NCBI GenBank assembly: GCA_016714795.1
Contig: JADKCA010000003.1
Location: forward strand, 248,001-312,000
DNA: 64,000 nt
DNA from: Sphingomonadales bacterium
GTDB lineage: Bacteria > Pseudomonadota > Alphaproteobacteria > Sphingomonadales > Sphingomonadaceae
Direction of reading: 5' to 3'
The notes below the pieces were generated by a model, which was not told where the DNA came from, did no database searches, and saw nothing but the letters and a program-made list of their open reading frames with translations. The position numbers were made by a program, and so were the translations under genes. Every line of letters begins with the position of its first letter. Position 1 is the stretch's first letter. Below, one piece after another: positions 33,899 through 42,146 of this stretch.

Positions 33899-34297
33899 TC
33901 AGTTCAGGATCGGAGGCCCCGTTTTGGGAGGAGGGGGTGCAGCCAGCCCTTGGCCAATAGCCAGGCTGAGCGGCTTGAGCGCAGGCGCGGCTGTGAATAG
34001 CGGAATGCCAATCGACGCATAAGCCATAAGCGGCACATCGAACGCCAGCGATGCCGCGCCGAATACGCAACTACCATCCTTGTGCTGATCGCCGCCGCTC
34101 TTGTCCGCATGGGCATTGCCCGCCGAATCGAGGAAGACCATCGCTTCGCCACTGCCCGAACAGATGCTGATCCAGCGTCCATCCTGAGCGCTGGGCATCC
34201 ACCCTGCAGGCACCAGAATCCGCGCCAACAACACCAGCGCAAACAGCGCCGCGACATAGCGCGTGCGATCCTGCGAAAGGGTACGAAGCGGATTCAT
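33899..34297 (-). CDS. DUF2946-like cysteine protein
   Basis: A 132-residue protein with an N-terminal membrane helix (YVAALFALVLLARILVPAGW) and an exported part with ICSGSGEAMVF and a His/Asp-rich GDQHKDGSCVFG. This is the usual layout of DUF2946, a family found beside copper-related TonB receptors. ATG 34297 (MNPLRTL) is used rather than the longer frame. It lies at the head of the receptor operon; its job, possibly metal handling, is inferred from context. Confidence 0.7.
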   Translation of the reverse strand: MNPLRTLSQDRTRYVAALFALVLLARILVPAGWMPSAQDGRWISICSGSGEAMVFLDSAGNAHADKSGGDQHKDGSCVFGAASLAFDVPLMAYASIGIPLFTAAPALKPLSLAIGQGLAAPPPPKTGPPILN

Positions 34298-34346
34298 GGG
34301 CGTGCGGTTAAACCTCTGTGCGGATTTGGGCAAGCGCCGATGCAGA

Positions 34347-35099
34347 TCACGCCTCAGCCAGCGCGGCCTCTGTCACCGGAATGGCCGCTGGCGTGCCCAC
34401 GTCAAACCACTGCCCGGAATGCACCACGCCATAGAAGCGCCCGGCTGCAATCGCGCGGTCCCAGAACACGTTGGTGGAAAAGCTGTCTCCCGGCGGATCG
34501 GTCAGCAGAGCCGGGGAGAGTATCTGGATGCCCGTCCACACGAACGGCGCAACCCGGCCATGCTTGCGGCGCGAAAGGCGGCCCAGCGGGTCCATGTGAA
34601 AATCACCCTGCCCGGCATGGCAGGTGGCGCGCGCGAGCGGGACGAGGAGCATCAGCGCATCCATCTTCTCCGCATCCCAGTGCGACGCCATCAGCCGGAT
34701 CGAGTTCACCGGGCCGTCAAGCCAGATATTGTCTGTATTGACGCACAGGAAGGGCGCATCGCCCAGCAGCGGCTTGGCCTTCATCAGGCCGCCACCAGTT
34801 TCCAGCAGCAAGCCGCGCTCATCGGAGACATGGACCTCAAAGTCCGCAGCCTTGCGCTTCATATGCGCCTCGATCGAGTCCGCCAGATAATGGACGTTGA
34901 TGACAACACGGCCCACGCCCGCATCACGCAGATGATCGAGCACATGATCGAGCAACGTCTGACCTGCCACTTCCACCAGGGGCTTGGGCCGCGTGGCGGT
35001 GAGCGGACGCATCCGCGTGCCTTTGCCCGCCGCCATCACCATGGCCGTGGTTGGCACAAAGCCAACAGGCTGCGGACGAAGCGTGAGCGGCTTTTTCAT
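34347..35099 (-). CDS. murU: MurNAc-1-phosphate uridylyltransferase
   Basis: A 250-residue nucleotidyltransferase. It has the pyrophosphorylase motif AMVMAAGKGTRMRPLTAT, followed by RPKPLVEVAG and the NTDNIWLDG Asp motif. With AmgK it converts recycled MurNAc and GlcNAc sugars to UDP-sugars, bypassing de novo synthesis and fosfomycin. ATG 35099 overlaps the amgK stop (ATGA at 35096-35099). Sugar-1-P uridylyl/mannosyl nucleotidyl enzymes are related, but the amgK pairing supports MurU. Confidence 0.88.
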   Translation of the reverse strand: MKKPLTLRPQPVGFVPTTAMVMAAGKGTRMRPLTATRPKPLVEVAGQTLLDHVLDHLRDAGVGRVVINVHYLADSIEAHMKRKAADFEVHVSDERGLLLETGGGLMKAKPLLGDAPFLCVNTDNIWLDGPVNSIRLMASHWDAEKMDALMLLVPLARATCHAGQGDFHMDPLGRLSRRKHGRVAPFVWTGIQILSPALLTDPPGDSFSTNVFWDRAIAAGRFYGVVHSGQWFDVGTPAAIPVTEAALAEA

Positions 35100-36082
35100 G
35101 CGGCATACTCCGCCCAGAAGGGCGCGCGCTTCTGGGCGGGCACATGCGCATCGAACCACGCCTTGAGCGGAGCATTCACCGGATGCGCCAGATCGCGCTC
35201 CAGCAGCCCCCACATGCGGGGCTGAAACTGGCGATAGTGCGGCTTGCCGTCGCGCTTCCAAAGGCGGACGAATACGCCCAGAATGCGTGTGTTGCGCTGC
35301 GCGCCGAGCGCCCAATAAGCCTCTTCAAATCCCGGCGCAGGCTTGGCCGCCGCGATGTAGCGCGCGAGCATCTCCGCCTCCACAGCGGGCGTCACATCGC
35401 GCCGCGCATCTTCCAGCATGGAAACCAGATCATAAGCGGAATGCCCCACCAGTGCGTCCTGAAAGTCGAGCAGGCCGAAGCGGGAGAGGCCCTGCTTCCC
35501 CTCCACCAGCATGACATTTTCTGCATGGAAATCGCGTAACTCCGCCACGCTCTGCCCCTGCGCGTCGATGGGGGCGAGCACCGCTTCCCAGGCCGCACGG
35601 AAGCTGACCGCGTCCAGATCGAGCCCGACCGCCGGGCCATACCATTCGGTAAACAGCCCCACTTCATCGAGCCATTGTGCAAGACCATGCGTGTTGAGCC
35701 CGGCAGGCGGCGTATGGCGATGCAATTCCACCAGCACATCGGTGATGCCGCTGTAAATCTCGCGTTCCAGCGAGACATCCGCATCCACAGTCTCGCGCAT
35801 CCGCACCGAACCGAAATCTTCGATCAGCAGCAGGCCTTCCTCCAGATCGCGCGCCAGAATGCGCGGCGCGGAAAAGCCGTTCACCACCAGCCATTCGGCC
35901 ATGCGGATGAAGGGCGTCAGCGCCTCCTTCTCCTGCGTGGCATCCATCAGCACAGCCACGCGATCCGACGCGACCACGCGGAAATATTTACGGGGAGAGG
36001 CATCGCCTGCCAGCGGAACGATCTCTGCATCGGACCAGCCATGGGCATCCACGAACGGGCGGGCGGAATCGGGGGGTGTCAT
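35096..36082 (-). CDS. amgK: Anomeric MurNAc/GlcNAc kinase
   Basis: A 328-residue aminoglycoside-phosphotransferase-fold kinase that phosphorylates the anomeric carbon of MurNAc and GlcNAc in peptidoglycan recycling. Visible are LPLAGDASPRKYFRV-like nucleotide residues (VPLAGDASPRKYF), the catalytic loop LRDFHAENVML and the Mg loop LLDFQDALVGHSAYDL. The chosen start ATG 36082 overlaps the tsaE stop by one base; an in-frame ATG at 36094 is possible. It sits between tsaE and murU, the common sphingomonad/pseudomonad order. Confidence 0.9.
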   Translation of the reverse strand: MTPPDSARPFVDAHGWSDAEIVPLAGDASPRKYFRVVASDRVAVLMDATQEKEALTPFIRMAEWLVVNGFSAPRILARDLEEGLLLIEDFGSVRMRETVDADVSLEREIYSGITDVLVELHRHTPPAGLNTHGLAQWLDEVGLFTEWYGPAVGLDLDAVSFRAAWEAVLAPIDAQGQSVAELRDFHAENVMLVEGKQGLSRFGLLDFQDALVGHSAYDLVSMLEDARRDVTPAVEAEMLARYIAAAKPAPGFEEAYWALGAQRNTRILGVFVRLWKRDGKPHYRQFQPRMWGLLERDLAHPVNAPLKAWFDAHVPAQKRAPFWAEYAA

Positions 36083-36519
36083 TACCAGAGCCATCGCGCT
36101 CCCCAAGACGGCGGCACGTCCGCTGTCAAGCGCCGCCCTTCACCTTCCGGATCAATCCGCAGCTTCAGCGCATGCGGCCAGAGCCGGTTGCCCAGCCGTT
36201 CGGGCCATTCGATGAGCAGAGCGCTGTCATAGAGCGCGTCATCCAGCCCCAGCTCCTCGGCCTCGTCCGCATCCTCAAGCCGGTAGAGATCAACATGCCA
36301 CACCGGCATGCGGACCAGTGGCGGATCATAGGGGATGACCAGCGAGAAACTGGGGCTAGGGGCCTCTTCCGCAAGCCCCAGACCCGCGAGCAAACCCCGC
36401 GCCAGACTGGTCTTGCCCGCGCCCAGATCACCCGAAAGCGCGATGACATCGCCGGGCAGGATCAGATCGGCCAATTGGCGGCCAAAGGCGTGGGTGGCGT
36501 CGGGGGTGGCGAGGATCAT
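36082..36519 (-). CDS. tsaE: tRNA t6A biosynthesis ATPase TsaE
   Basis: A 145-residue P-loop protein with Walker A SGDLGAGKTSLARGLLAGLG and the motifs HVDLYRLEDADEAEELG and LLIEWPERLG. TsaE binds TsaB-TsaD and is required for N6-threonylcarbamoyladenosine at A37 of ANN-decoding tRNAs. It is the first gene of the tsaE-amgK-murU group and lies downstream of divL, separated by an inverted repeat. Confidence 0.93.
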   Translation of the reverse strand: MILATPDATHAFGRQLADLILPGDVIALSGDLGAGKTSLARGLLAGLGLAEEAPSPSFSLVIPYDPPLVRMPVWHVDLYRLEDADEAEELGLDDALYDSALLIEWPERLGNRLWPHALKLRIDPEGEGRRLTADVPPSWGARWLW

Positions 36520-36534
36520 GACTAGATCCGCCGC

Positions 36535-36611
36535 CCTGAGCTTGTCGAAGGGCCGCTCTTCAAAGCTCCCAAGTGGAAAACACGGTAGAACGGTCCTTCG
36601 ACAAGCTCAGG
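36535..36611. repeat. CCTGAGCTTGTCGAAGG inverted repeat
   Basis: CCTGAGCTTGTCGAAGG (36535-36551) and its exact complement (36595-36611) form a 17-bp stem around a 43-nt loop, flanked by CCGCC and GGCGG. This 17-mer is a well-known dispersed repeat of sphingomonad genomes. It lies after divL and before tsaE and could end the divL transcript. Confidence 0.8.
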
Positions 36612-36745
36612 ATGGCGGGTTTGAAGGGGCATCAGCAATGCAGTCGTCGCTGCGCAGCCGATGGCCGGTGTCTGGAGATGGCACATCCGGTAGAGTGCAT
36701 CCGGAACGCGCCTCCCGCCTGCCTGAGGGCGACGATGACACCGCA

Positions 36746-39094
36746 TCACCGCGGCAACTCGATGGATACCGCCGTCCCCTGCCCCGGTTCAGACGTTAGC
36801 GTCAGCGTTCCGCCATGTGCTTCGATGAACTGGCGGGCGAGCGGCAGGCCGAGGCCCAGCGTCGCTTCCGTCCCGCGCGTATCGGCCACACGGCTGAACC
36901 GGTCAAAGGCGCGCGCCTGTTCGGCGGCATCCATGCCGGGGCCATTGTCTGACACGACGATCCGCGCAGTCGCCGCATCGCCATCAGCATGGAGCAACAC
37001 GCGCCCTCCGGCGGGCGTAAACAGGCAGGCATTGTCCAGCAGATGATCCAGCGCCTGTTTCAGCTTGCGCGCATCACCTTTCAGCGCGCCAACCATGGGA
37101 TCGACGAACACGGCAAATTCGATGCCCTTGGCATCCGCCACCGGCTTGTGATCGCGCGCGGCGTCATGGACGAGCATGGCGAGTTCGATGGGCTTGCGCT
37201 CCAGCGGCAACGCGCCTTCGCCATGCTGGGTGAGGTCCAGGACGTTGTCGATCAGGCCGCCCAGCTTTCCGGAAGCTTCGAGGATAGCCTTCACATAATC
37301 CGCCGCCTGCTCTTCCAGCGGCCCGGCCAGTCCCTCATTCATCATCTCGGCAAAGCCCTGAATGGCGGTGAGCGGCGTGCGGAGTTCATAGCTCATGTTG
37401 GAGACGAAGGCTGATTTCACCTTGTCCGCTTCCTCCAGCGCCATCGCCCGTTCGCGCAGCGCGCTTTCCACCTTCCGGCTGTCTGTAATGTCCAGCATGG
37501 TCAGCAGCGCATTGCCATCGGGCAAGGGCACCGCCGCCATCTCGAAATGCTGGCCGGATTTAAGCGCAATGCGCCCGCCGCGCTGTGTGCGCTCGATGGT
37601 GGCGGATTTCACCAGATCGCGGATCAACACCGCACGATCGGGCGAGGTCAGGCGGCTCGCCACCTTTTCCACCAGCGTATCGACATGCGGGTGGGTGGAG
37701 AGGAATCCATCCTCCAGATCCCAGCATTCGGCAAAGCGGCGGTTCCACAGATGCAGGCGGCCATCGCCTTCGAACACGCCCACCACTTCGAACAGATTGT
37801 CGAACGTCGCGGTACGGACGCGCAGCAAAGTGTCACGCGCGCTCGCCAGTTGCGCCTGTTCGGTGCGATCTTCGAAGACCAGCAGCAGACCGCCATCGGG
37901 CAGCGGCTGGGCAACGACGCGGAATTGCGCACCGCCGGTAAGCAGCCAATTCTCCTCCACGGCATCGGGTGCGGTGAACCAGCCGCGCCGTTCCGCCTTC
38001 CAGGCCGGGAAATCGCGCACTTCAGGCACACGCTCCACCTCGCGCAGCCGGTCCAGCAGCCGCTCAAACTCGGGATTTTCGGCCAGCCATTCGGGCTTGA
38101 GACCAAACATGGCGCGGAACGGCTGGTTGCAGAAGGACAGGCTCTTGTCCGGTGCGAACTGCACGACGCCCGCCGACAGCCGGTCAAGCATCGCGCGCTG
38201 CGTCGCTTCAAATTCGCGATAGGCGGCCTCGGCGCGCTGCACTTCTTCAATGTCGAGCGCAAAGCCCGCCACGCCCGCATCGCCCAGCGGCACGTCCACA
38301 ATCCGGAAAGCGCGCCGGTCTCCCGCCACGGTGACGGGCATGACCGTGGTGACGGATTGGCCAGCCTCCTGCGCGGCGCGCGCGGTGGCAAGCGGACCGC
38401 TGCCCCCGCCCGCATCCGCCAGTTCGATGCCCTTTTCAATCACGTCTCGCGGCGATTCGCCTTCCACTGCCTTCACATAGGCGGCGTTGACCAGCGCCAG
38501 CTTCAGATCCGGCCCGCGATGCCACATTGGCACGGGCGCGGCTTCGATCAGGCCAGACAGGCGATCAAACGCGGTTTGCAGCGCGTTGACCTGCTCGCCC
38601 AGCCGCCCGATTTCGGCCTGGCTCTCGGTGGCATCGAACCACCAGAGGATGACCGAGCCCGATTGGCCGAGACGACTGGCAGCAGGTGCGCCTTTGATGA
38701 GCAATGTCCGGGCGGAACCGCGCGCGCGCAACGCCAGCGTGAAATTACGGCCCGTCTTCTGCACGGCGGCCACATCACGCGTGAGGGCGTCGGCATCCTC
38801 ATTGGTCAACCCTGCCTCATCGCCCACCAGATCGGTGAGGAAGCGGGGGCTGCGCGACAGACCCAGCCAGTCGGCCAATCGCGTCGGCGCTTCGATCCGC
38901 CCGTCAGAACGGACCATGAGCGGAAGCGCAGGCGCGGATTCGAGCAAAGACGCGAGCCGGTCCGCCTGACTCGTTGAAAATTCAGACTTTTTGCGGAGTT
39001 TGAGGCCAGACCAGACCGCCCACACCGCCAGCGCCAGCCACAAGGCCATCACGGCCCCGATCAACACGGCATAGGGAATAGGAAGCGTCAGCAC
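36746..39094 (-). CDS. divL: DivL-like atypical sensor kinase (Tyr in H-box)
   Basis: A 782-residue protein. One N-terminal transmembrane helix (YAVLIGAVMALWLALAVWAV) is followed by three to four PAS-like segments between about 50 and 530, then a HisKA region and an HATPase domain. The N-box LLDNACLFTP, G1 DNGPGMD, F-box DRFSR and G2 GLGLPLARQF are all present. The H-box reads SNMSYELRTPL, so the phosphoacceptor His is replaced by Tyr569 (codon 37388-37390). Caulobacter DivL (769 residues) has this exact substitution and controls CckA/CtrA. The tsaE neighbourhood also fits. Start is the first ATG of the frame. Confidence 0.9.
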   Translation of the reverse strand: MLTLPIPYAVLIGAVMALWLALAVWAVWSGLKLRKKSEFSTSQADRLASLLESAPALPLMVRSDGRIEAPTRLADWLGLSRSPRFLTDLVGDEAGLTNEDADALTRDVAAVQKTGRNFTLALRARGSARTLLIKGAPAASRLGQSGSVILWWFDATESQAEIGRLGEQVNALQTAFDRLSGLIEAAPVPMWHRGPDLKLALVNAAYVKAVEGESPRDVIEKGIELADAGGGSGPLATARAAQEAGQSVTTVMPVTVAGDRRAFRIVDVPLGDAGVAGFALDIEEVQRAEAAYREFEATQRAMLDRLSAGVVQFAPDKSLSFCNQPFRAMFGLKPEWLAENPEFERLLDRLREVERVPEVRDFPAWKAERRGWFTAPDAVEENWLLTGGAQFRVVAQPLPDGGLLLVFEDRTEQAQLASARDTLLRVRTATFDNLFEVVGVFEGDGRLHLWNRRFAECWDLEDGFLSTHPHVDTLVEKVASRLTSPDRAVLIRDLVKSATIERTQRGGRIALKSGQHFEMAAVPLPDGNALLTMLDITDSRKVESALRERAMALEEADKVKSAFVSNMSYELRTPLTAIQGFAEMMNEGLAGPLEEQAADYVKAILEASGKLGGLIDNVLDLTQHGEGALPLERKPIELAMLVHDAARDHKPVADAKGIEFAVFVDPMVGALKGDARKLKQALDHLLDNACLFTPAGGRVLLHADGDAATARIVVSDNGPGMDAAEQARAFDRFSRVADTRGTEATLGLGLPLARQFIEAHGGTLTLTSEPGQGTAVSIELPR

Positions 39095-39190
39095 GCGGGC
39101 ACCTGCGAGTTCATGGCGCCCAGCCTTAGAGGATGAAAAGCCGGGGGGCTAGAGCGGGCAGTTGCGGATGTGTGCATCTTCAAAAACTTC

Positions 39191-39220
39191 CCGTCATTCC
39201 CACGAACGCCGGAATGACGG
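39191..39220. repeat. CCGTCATTCC palindrome, REP-like
   Basis: CCGTCATTCC (39191-39200) pairs with GGAATGACGG (39211-39220) with a 10-nt loop. It lies between the cupin stop and divL start and is a REP-like intergenic stem, probably a shared terminator. Confidence 0.65.
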
Positions 39221-39234
39221 GAGGGGAGCAGCCC

Positions 39235-39624
39235 TCACCGCGGTCGCGTTTCGGTCCCCAGCCCGGCAGTGATGAACAACGCTGTTGCCTGCCCGGCAAT
39301 GTCAGCCGTGTGCCACACGCCCGGCGGGTTGATGGCATAGTCTCCAGCGCCCACCGTCACCGTCTCAATCCGGCCATCCGGGAATTCCTGAATCAGCGTC
39401 ATGGAGCCGGACAGGCACAGCACCAGCTCTTCGCCCACCGGGTGCATTTCCCAGCTGTCCCAGCTTTCGGTGAAGCGGTGCGCAGAGACCAGTCGCCCTT
39501 CCGCTCCATCCCCGCCATGGCGCGCGCCATAGGCCTCATACCAAGGCCCGCCGGTGAACTCCGGCTGCGGCACCACGGTCGCACCTAGGCCCAGATGCAG
39601 CGGATGGGTGAAGATGTTGGCCAT
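39235..39624 (-). CDS. Cupin-domain protein
   Basis: A 129-residue single-domain cupin. The first cupin motif is visible around WEMHPVGEELVLCLSGSM and the second around NPPGVWHTADI, giving His/Glu/His metal ligands. Binding of a small ligand or sensing is likely; no catalytic function can be assigned. ATG 39624 follows GGAGGAG closely, so it is chosen over the longer frame to 39651. Confidence 0.82.
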   Translation of the reverse strand: MANIFTHPLHLGLGATVVPQPEFTGGPWYEAYGARHGGDGAEGRLVSAHRFTESWDSWEMHPVGEELVLCLSGSMTLIQEFPDGRIETVTVGAGDYAINPPGVWHTADIAGQATALFITAGLGTETRPR

Positions 39625-39654
39625 GGCTTGCTCCTCCATTCCGCCCTTCAAGGA

Positions 39655-40533
39655 TCACCCCTCAGCCTGCAACTTATCCAGCGTCTTGGTTTCAAAATCG
39701 CCCGCGTCATGGCGTTCGGGCAACTGCATGTGCGGCGGCCCCCAAGGGCGGTTGACCATGCGGCCACGCTGCACGGCCGGGCGCGCGGCGATCAGCTTCC
39801 GCCAGCGCTGGACATGGGTATACTCCTCCACCTGAAGGAATTCGCCCGCGCTGTAGGCCTCGCCAGACGCCACATTGCCGTACCATGGCCAGATCGCCAT
39901 GTCGGCAATCGTATAGGCGTCGCCCACCATATATTCATTCTCGGCGAGATGGCGGTCGAGCACATCCAGCTGGCGCTTCGTTTCCATCGCGAACCGATCA
40001 ATGCAATATTCGATCTTCACCGGGGCATAGGCATAGAAATGCCCGAACCCGCCGCCGACATAGGGCGCGCTCGCCATCTGCCAGAACAACCAGTTGAGCG
40101 TCTCGCTGCGCTTGGCGGGGTCTGTCGGCAGAAATTCGCCAAACTTTTCCGCCAGATGCAACAGCATGGAGCCCGATTCAAACAACCGCACCGGCGTTTC
40201 GCCAGAGCGGTCCATCAGCGCGGGAATCTTGGAATTGGGGTTGATGTCCACAAAGCCCGAACCAAACTGATCGCCATTACCGATCACGATCATCCACGCG
40301 TCATATTCCGCGCCGGTATGGCCCAGCGCCAGCAACTCTTCGAACATGATGGTGACTTTGACGCCATTGGGCGTGCCCATCGAATAGAGTTGGAAAGGAT
40401 GCTTGCCAATCGGCAGCTCCTTGTCATGCGTCGCCCCCGCCACCGGGCGGTTGATGTTGGCAAATGCGCCGCCATTGGCCTTATCCCAAACCCAGACCTT
40501 GGGCGGCGTATAATCGGACAATGTCTGGCTCAT
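39655..40533 (-). CDS. yghU: Glutathione-dependent disulfide oxidoreductase, YghU family
   Basis: A 292-residue glutathione transferase-fold protein of the YghU/nu class, which reduces disulfides and peroxides with glutathione. It has the N-terminal extension KVWVWDKANGGAFANINRPV, then thioredoxin-fold PFQLYSMGTPNGVKVTIMFEE, NPNSKIPAL and SGSMLLHLAEKFG, and a helical C-terminal domain. ATG 40533 (MSQTLSDY) is preferred; longer frames read into the cytochrome promoter region. Confidence 0.92.
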   Translation of the reverse strand: MSQTLSDYTPPKVWVWDKANGGAFANINRPVAGATHDKELPIGKHPFQLYSMGTPNGVKVTIMFEELLALGHTGAEYDAWMIVIGNGDQFGSGFVDINPNSKIPALMDRSGETPVRLFESGSMLLHLAEKFGEFLPTDPAKRSETLNWLFWQMASAPYVGGGFGHFYAYAPVKIEYCIDRFAMETKRQLDVLDRHLAENEYMVGDAYTIADMAIWPWYGNVASGEAYSAGEFLQVEEYTHVQRWRKLIAARPAVQRGRMVNRPWGPPHMQLPERHDAGDFETKTLDKLQAEG

Positions 40534-40626
40534 GGGATGTCTCCTGATTGTGATTTTGGAAAGCGGTATAAGGCGGATCGCGCCTTTGTGTAGGGGGAGC
40601 GCGTGAAATCTTGCCCCATTCTCACG

Positions 40627-40643
40627 ATGTAATGAAATTACAT
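40627..40643. promoter_or_regulatory. TGTAAT-GAA-ATTACA palindrome
   Basis: A perfect 17-mer ATGTAATGAAATTACAT (40627-40643) lies just upstream of the membrane b-type gene. It is AT-rich in a GC-rich region and looks like a dimeric repressor or activator site. The family of the regulator is not known. If the downstream ATG is 40701, the site would lie at the promoter; at 40647 it would overlap the ribosome site. Confidence 0.55.
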
Positions 40644-40646
40644 GAC

Positions 40647-41303
40647 ATGGATCAAAGCAGCCGCTCGGCAGTTGGGTATGAAGCTGTTCACCCCGCCTAT
40701 ATGAGTACGCCAACGCGCATGGCCCCAGACCGCACCCTGTTCCGTGATGAAATCCTGCCCTTTGTCGGGTCTCTGCTGGCTTTGCTGCTTGCCACTTTGG
40801 TGCTGGATGCAGCGCTGCATTTTGCCGATGCCGTGTGGATCGGGCGCTATCTCGGCATTCCGGGCGTGATGCTCATCCTCGCATCCAGCCGCTATTCACT
40901 GCGCAAGCGCAAGCTGATCTCCAGCGGGCAGCCAGCCACGTTGCTGCGCCAGCATGAACATTATGCCTGGGCGGGTTCGGTGCTGGTGCTGGTCCATGCG
41001 GGCATTCACTTCAATTCATGGCTGGCCTGGATTGCCACCGCCGCCATGCTGATCAACGTCGTCAGCGGGCTGACTGGTAAATTCCTCCTCGCCCGCTCGC
41101 TCAAGCATCTGGGGCGGGTACGACGCGGGATGCTGGATGAGGGCGCGAGCGAAGCCGACATTGCCGAAGCAACACATTGGGACAGCCTGACGGTGAACGC
41201 CATCAAGCAATGGCGGGTGATCCACATCCCCATCACGCTGGGCTTTGCCGGGCTGGCGCTGGCACACATCATCGCGGTCTTCCTGTTCTGGAACTGGTCA
41301 TGA
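40647..41303 (+). CDS. Cytochrome b-like membrane protein
   Basis: A 218-residue integral membrane protein with about five helices. Histidines in the membrane pieces (HEHYAWAGSVLVLVHAGIHF, IPITLGFAGLALAHIIAVFL) can ligate b haems. ATG 40647 (MDQSSRS) is annotated; ATG 40701 (MSTPTRM) or ATG 40719 (MAPDRTL) are possible, and a palindrome lies upstream. It shares an ATGA overlap with the octahaem cytochrome gene, so the two products very likely form an electron-transfer unit across the inner membrane. The electron acceptor is unknown. Confidence 0.75.
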   Translation: MDQSSRSAVGYEAVHPAYMSTPTRMAPDRTLFRDEILPFVGSLLALLLATLVLDAALHFADAVWIGRYLGIPGVMLILASSRYSLRKRKLISSGQPATLLRQHEHYAWAGSVLVLVHAGIHFNSWLAWIATAAMLINVVSGLTGKFLLARSLKHLGRVRRGMLDEGASEADIAEATHWDSLTVNAIKQWRVIHIPITLGFAGLALAHIIAVFLFWNWS

Positions 41304-42034
41304 CGCGCAGGCATCTCCTCATCTTCATGGCGGCACTGGTGGCGGGGCTGGTCTGGTGGAGCTTTGTTTCTCCGCAAACGATGGTGGCTCCCGGCCCGGT
41401 CATCCCCGGCCATGCGACCATCGCGAACGATTGTTTCGCCTGCCACACCGCGTTTCGGGGCACATCCGCCGCAAAGTGCGAGACCTGCCACACACTAGAC
41501 AAGATCGGCATCACCACCAGCAAGGGCAAGCCCCTGCCCCGCAAGCCGGGCAAGACGCCCTTTCATGGCAAACTCGCCCAGGCCGATTGCCTTGCCTGCC
41601 ACAGCGATCATGCCGGGCCGTTGCTCGTCCGGTCTCGCACGCACGAATTTGACCACAGCCTGCTGAAGCCGGCCGCAGCGCAGACATGTGCCGCGTGCCA
41701 CTCTGCCCCCAAGACGGCGGTTCATGAAGGGCTGAAGGGCCAATGTGCCACCTGCCACAATGTGCAGGGCTGGACCCCCGCCAGCTTTGATCACGACCGC
41801 TATTTCCGGCTGGACGGCGATCATAATGTGGCCTGCACCACTTGCCATGTGAAGAATAATTTCAAGCGCTACACCTGCTATGGCTGCCACGAACACAGCG
41901 AGGCGCGCGTGATTGCCGAGCATCACGAGGAAGGCATCCGCAAAATCGAGGATTGCGCACGTTGCCATCGCAGAGGCGAAGGCGAAGAGCATGGGGGTGA
42001 AGGCCATAATGACCGCAAGGGCGATGATGACTAG
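41300..42034 (+). CDS. Octahaem c-type cytochrome, membrane-anchored
   Basis: A 244-residue protein. An N-terminal helix (LIFMAALVAGLVWWSFV) anchors it or acts as an uncleaved signal. Eight CxxCH sites follow: CFACH, CETCH, CLACH, CAACH, CATCH, CTTCH, CYGCH, CARCH. Many extra histidines could be distal ligands. The tail is rich in Glu/His/Gly/Asp. Start ATG 41300 overlaps the previous stop. It is a periplasmic electron-carrying multihaem protein paired with the b-type membrane protein; it does not match NrfA or OTR catalytic types. Confidence 0.88.
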   Translation: MTRRHLLIFMAALVAGLVWWSFVSPQTMVAPGPVIPGHATIANDCFACHTAFRGTSAAKCETCHTLDKIGITTSKGKPLPRKPGKTPFHGKLAQADCLACHSDHAGPLLVRSRTHEFDHSLLKPAAAQTCAACHSAPKTAVHEGLKGQCATCHNVQGWTPASFDHDRYFRLDGDHNVACTTCHVKNNFKRYTCYGCHEHSEARVIAEHHEEGIRKIEDCARCHRRGEGEEHGGEGHNDRKGDDD

Positions 42035-42146
42035 GCTCGGGTGACTTTGGGCTGATCCAGGCCCGTGCTCTGGCGCGAAGCGGAACACAGGCCTGAAGGC
42101 GTGATCGCGACATGGGAGACTGCTGCGATGCTGAACGGACCGCATG

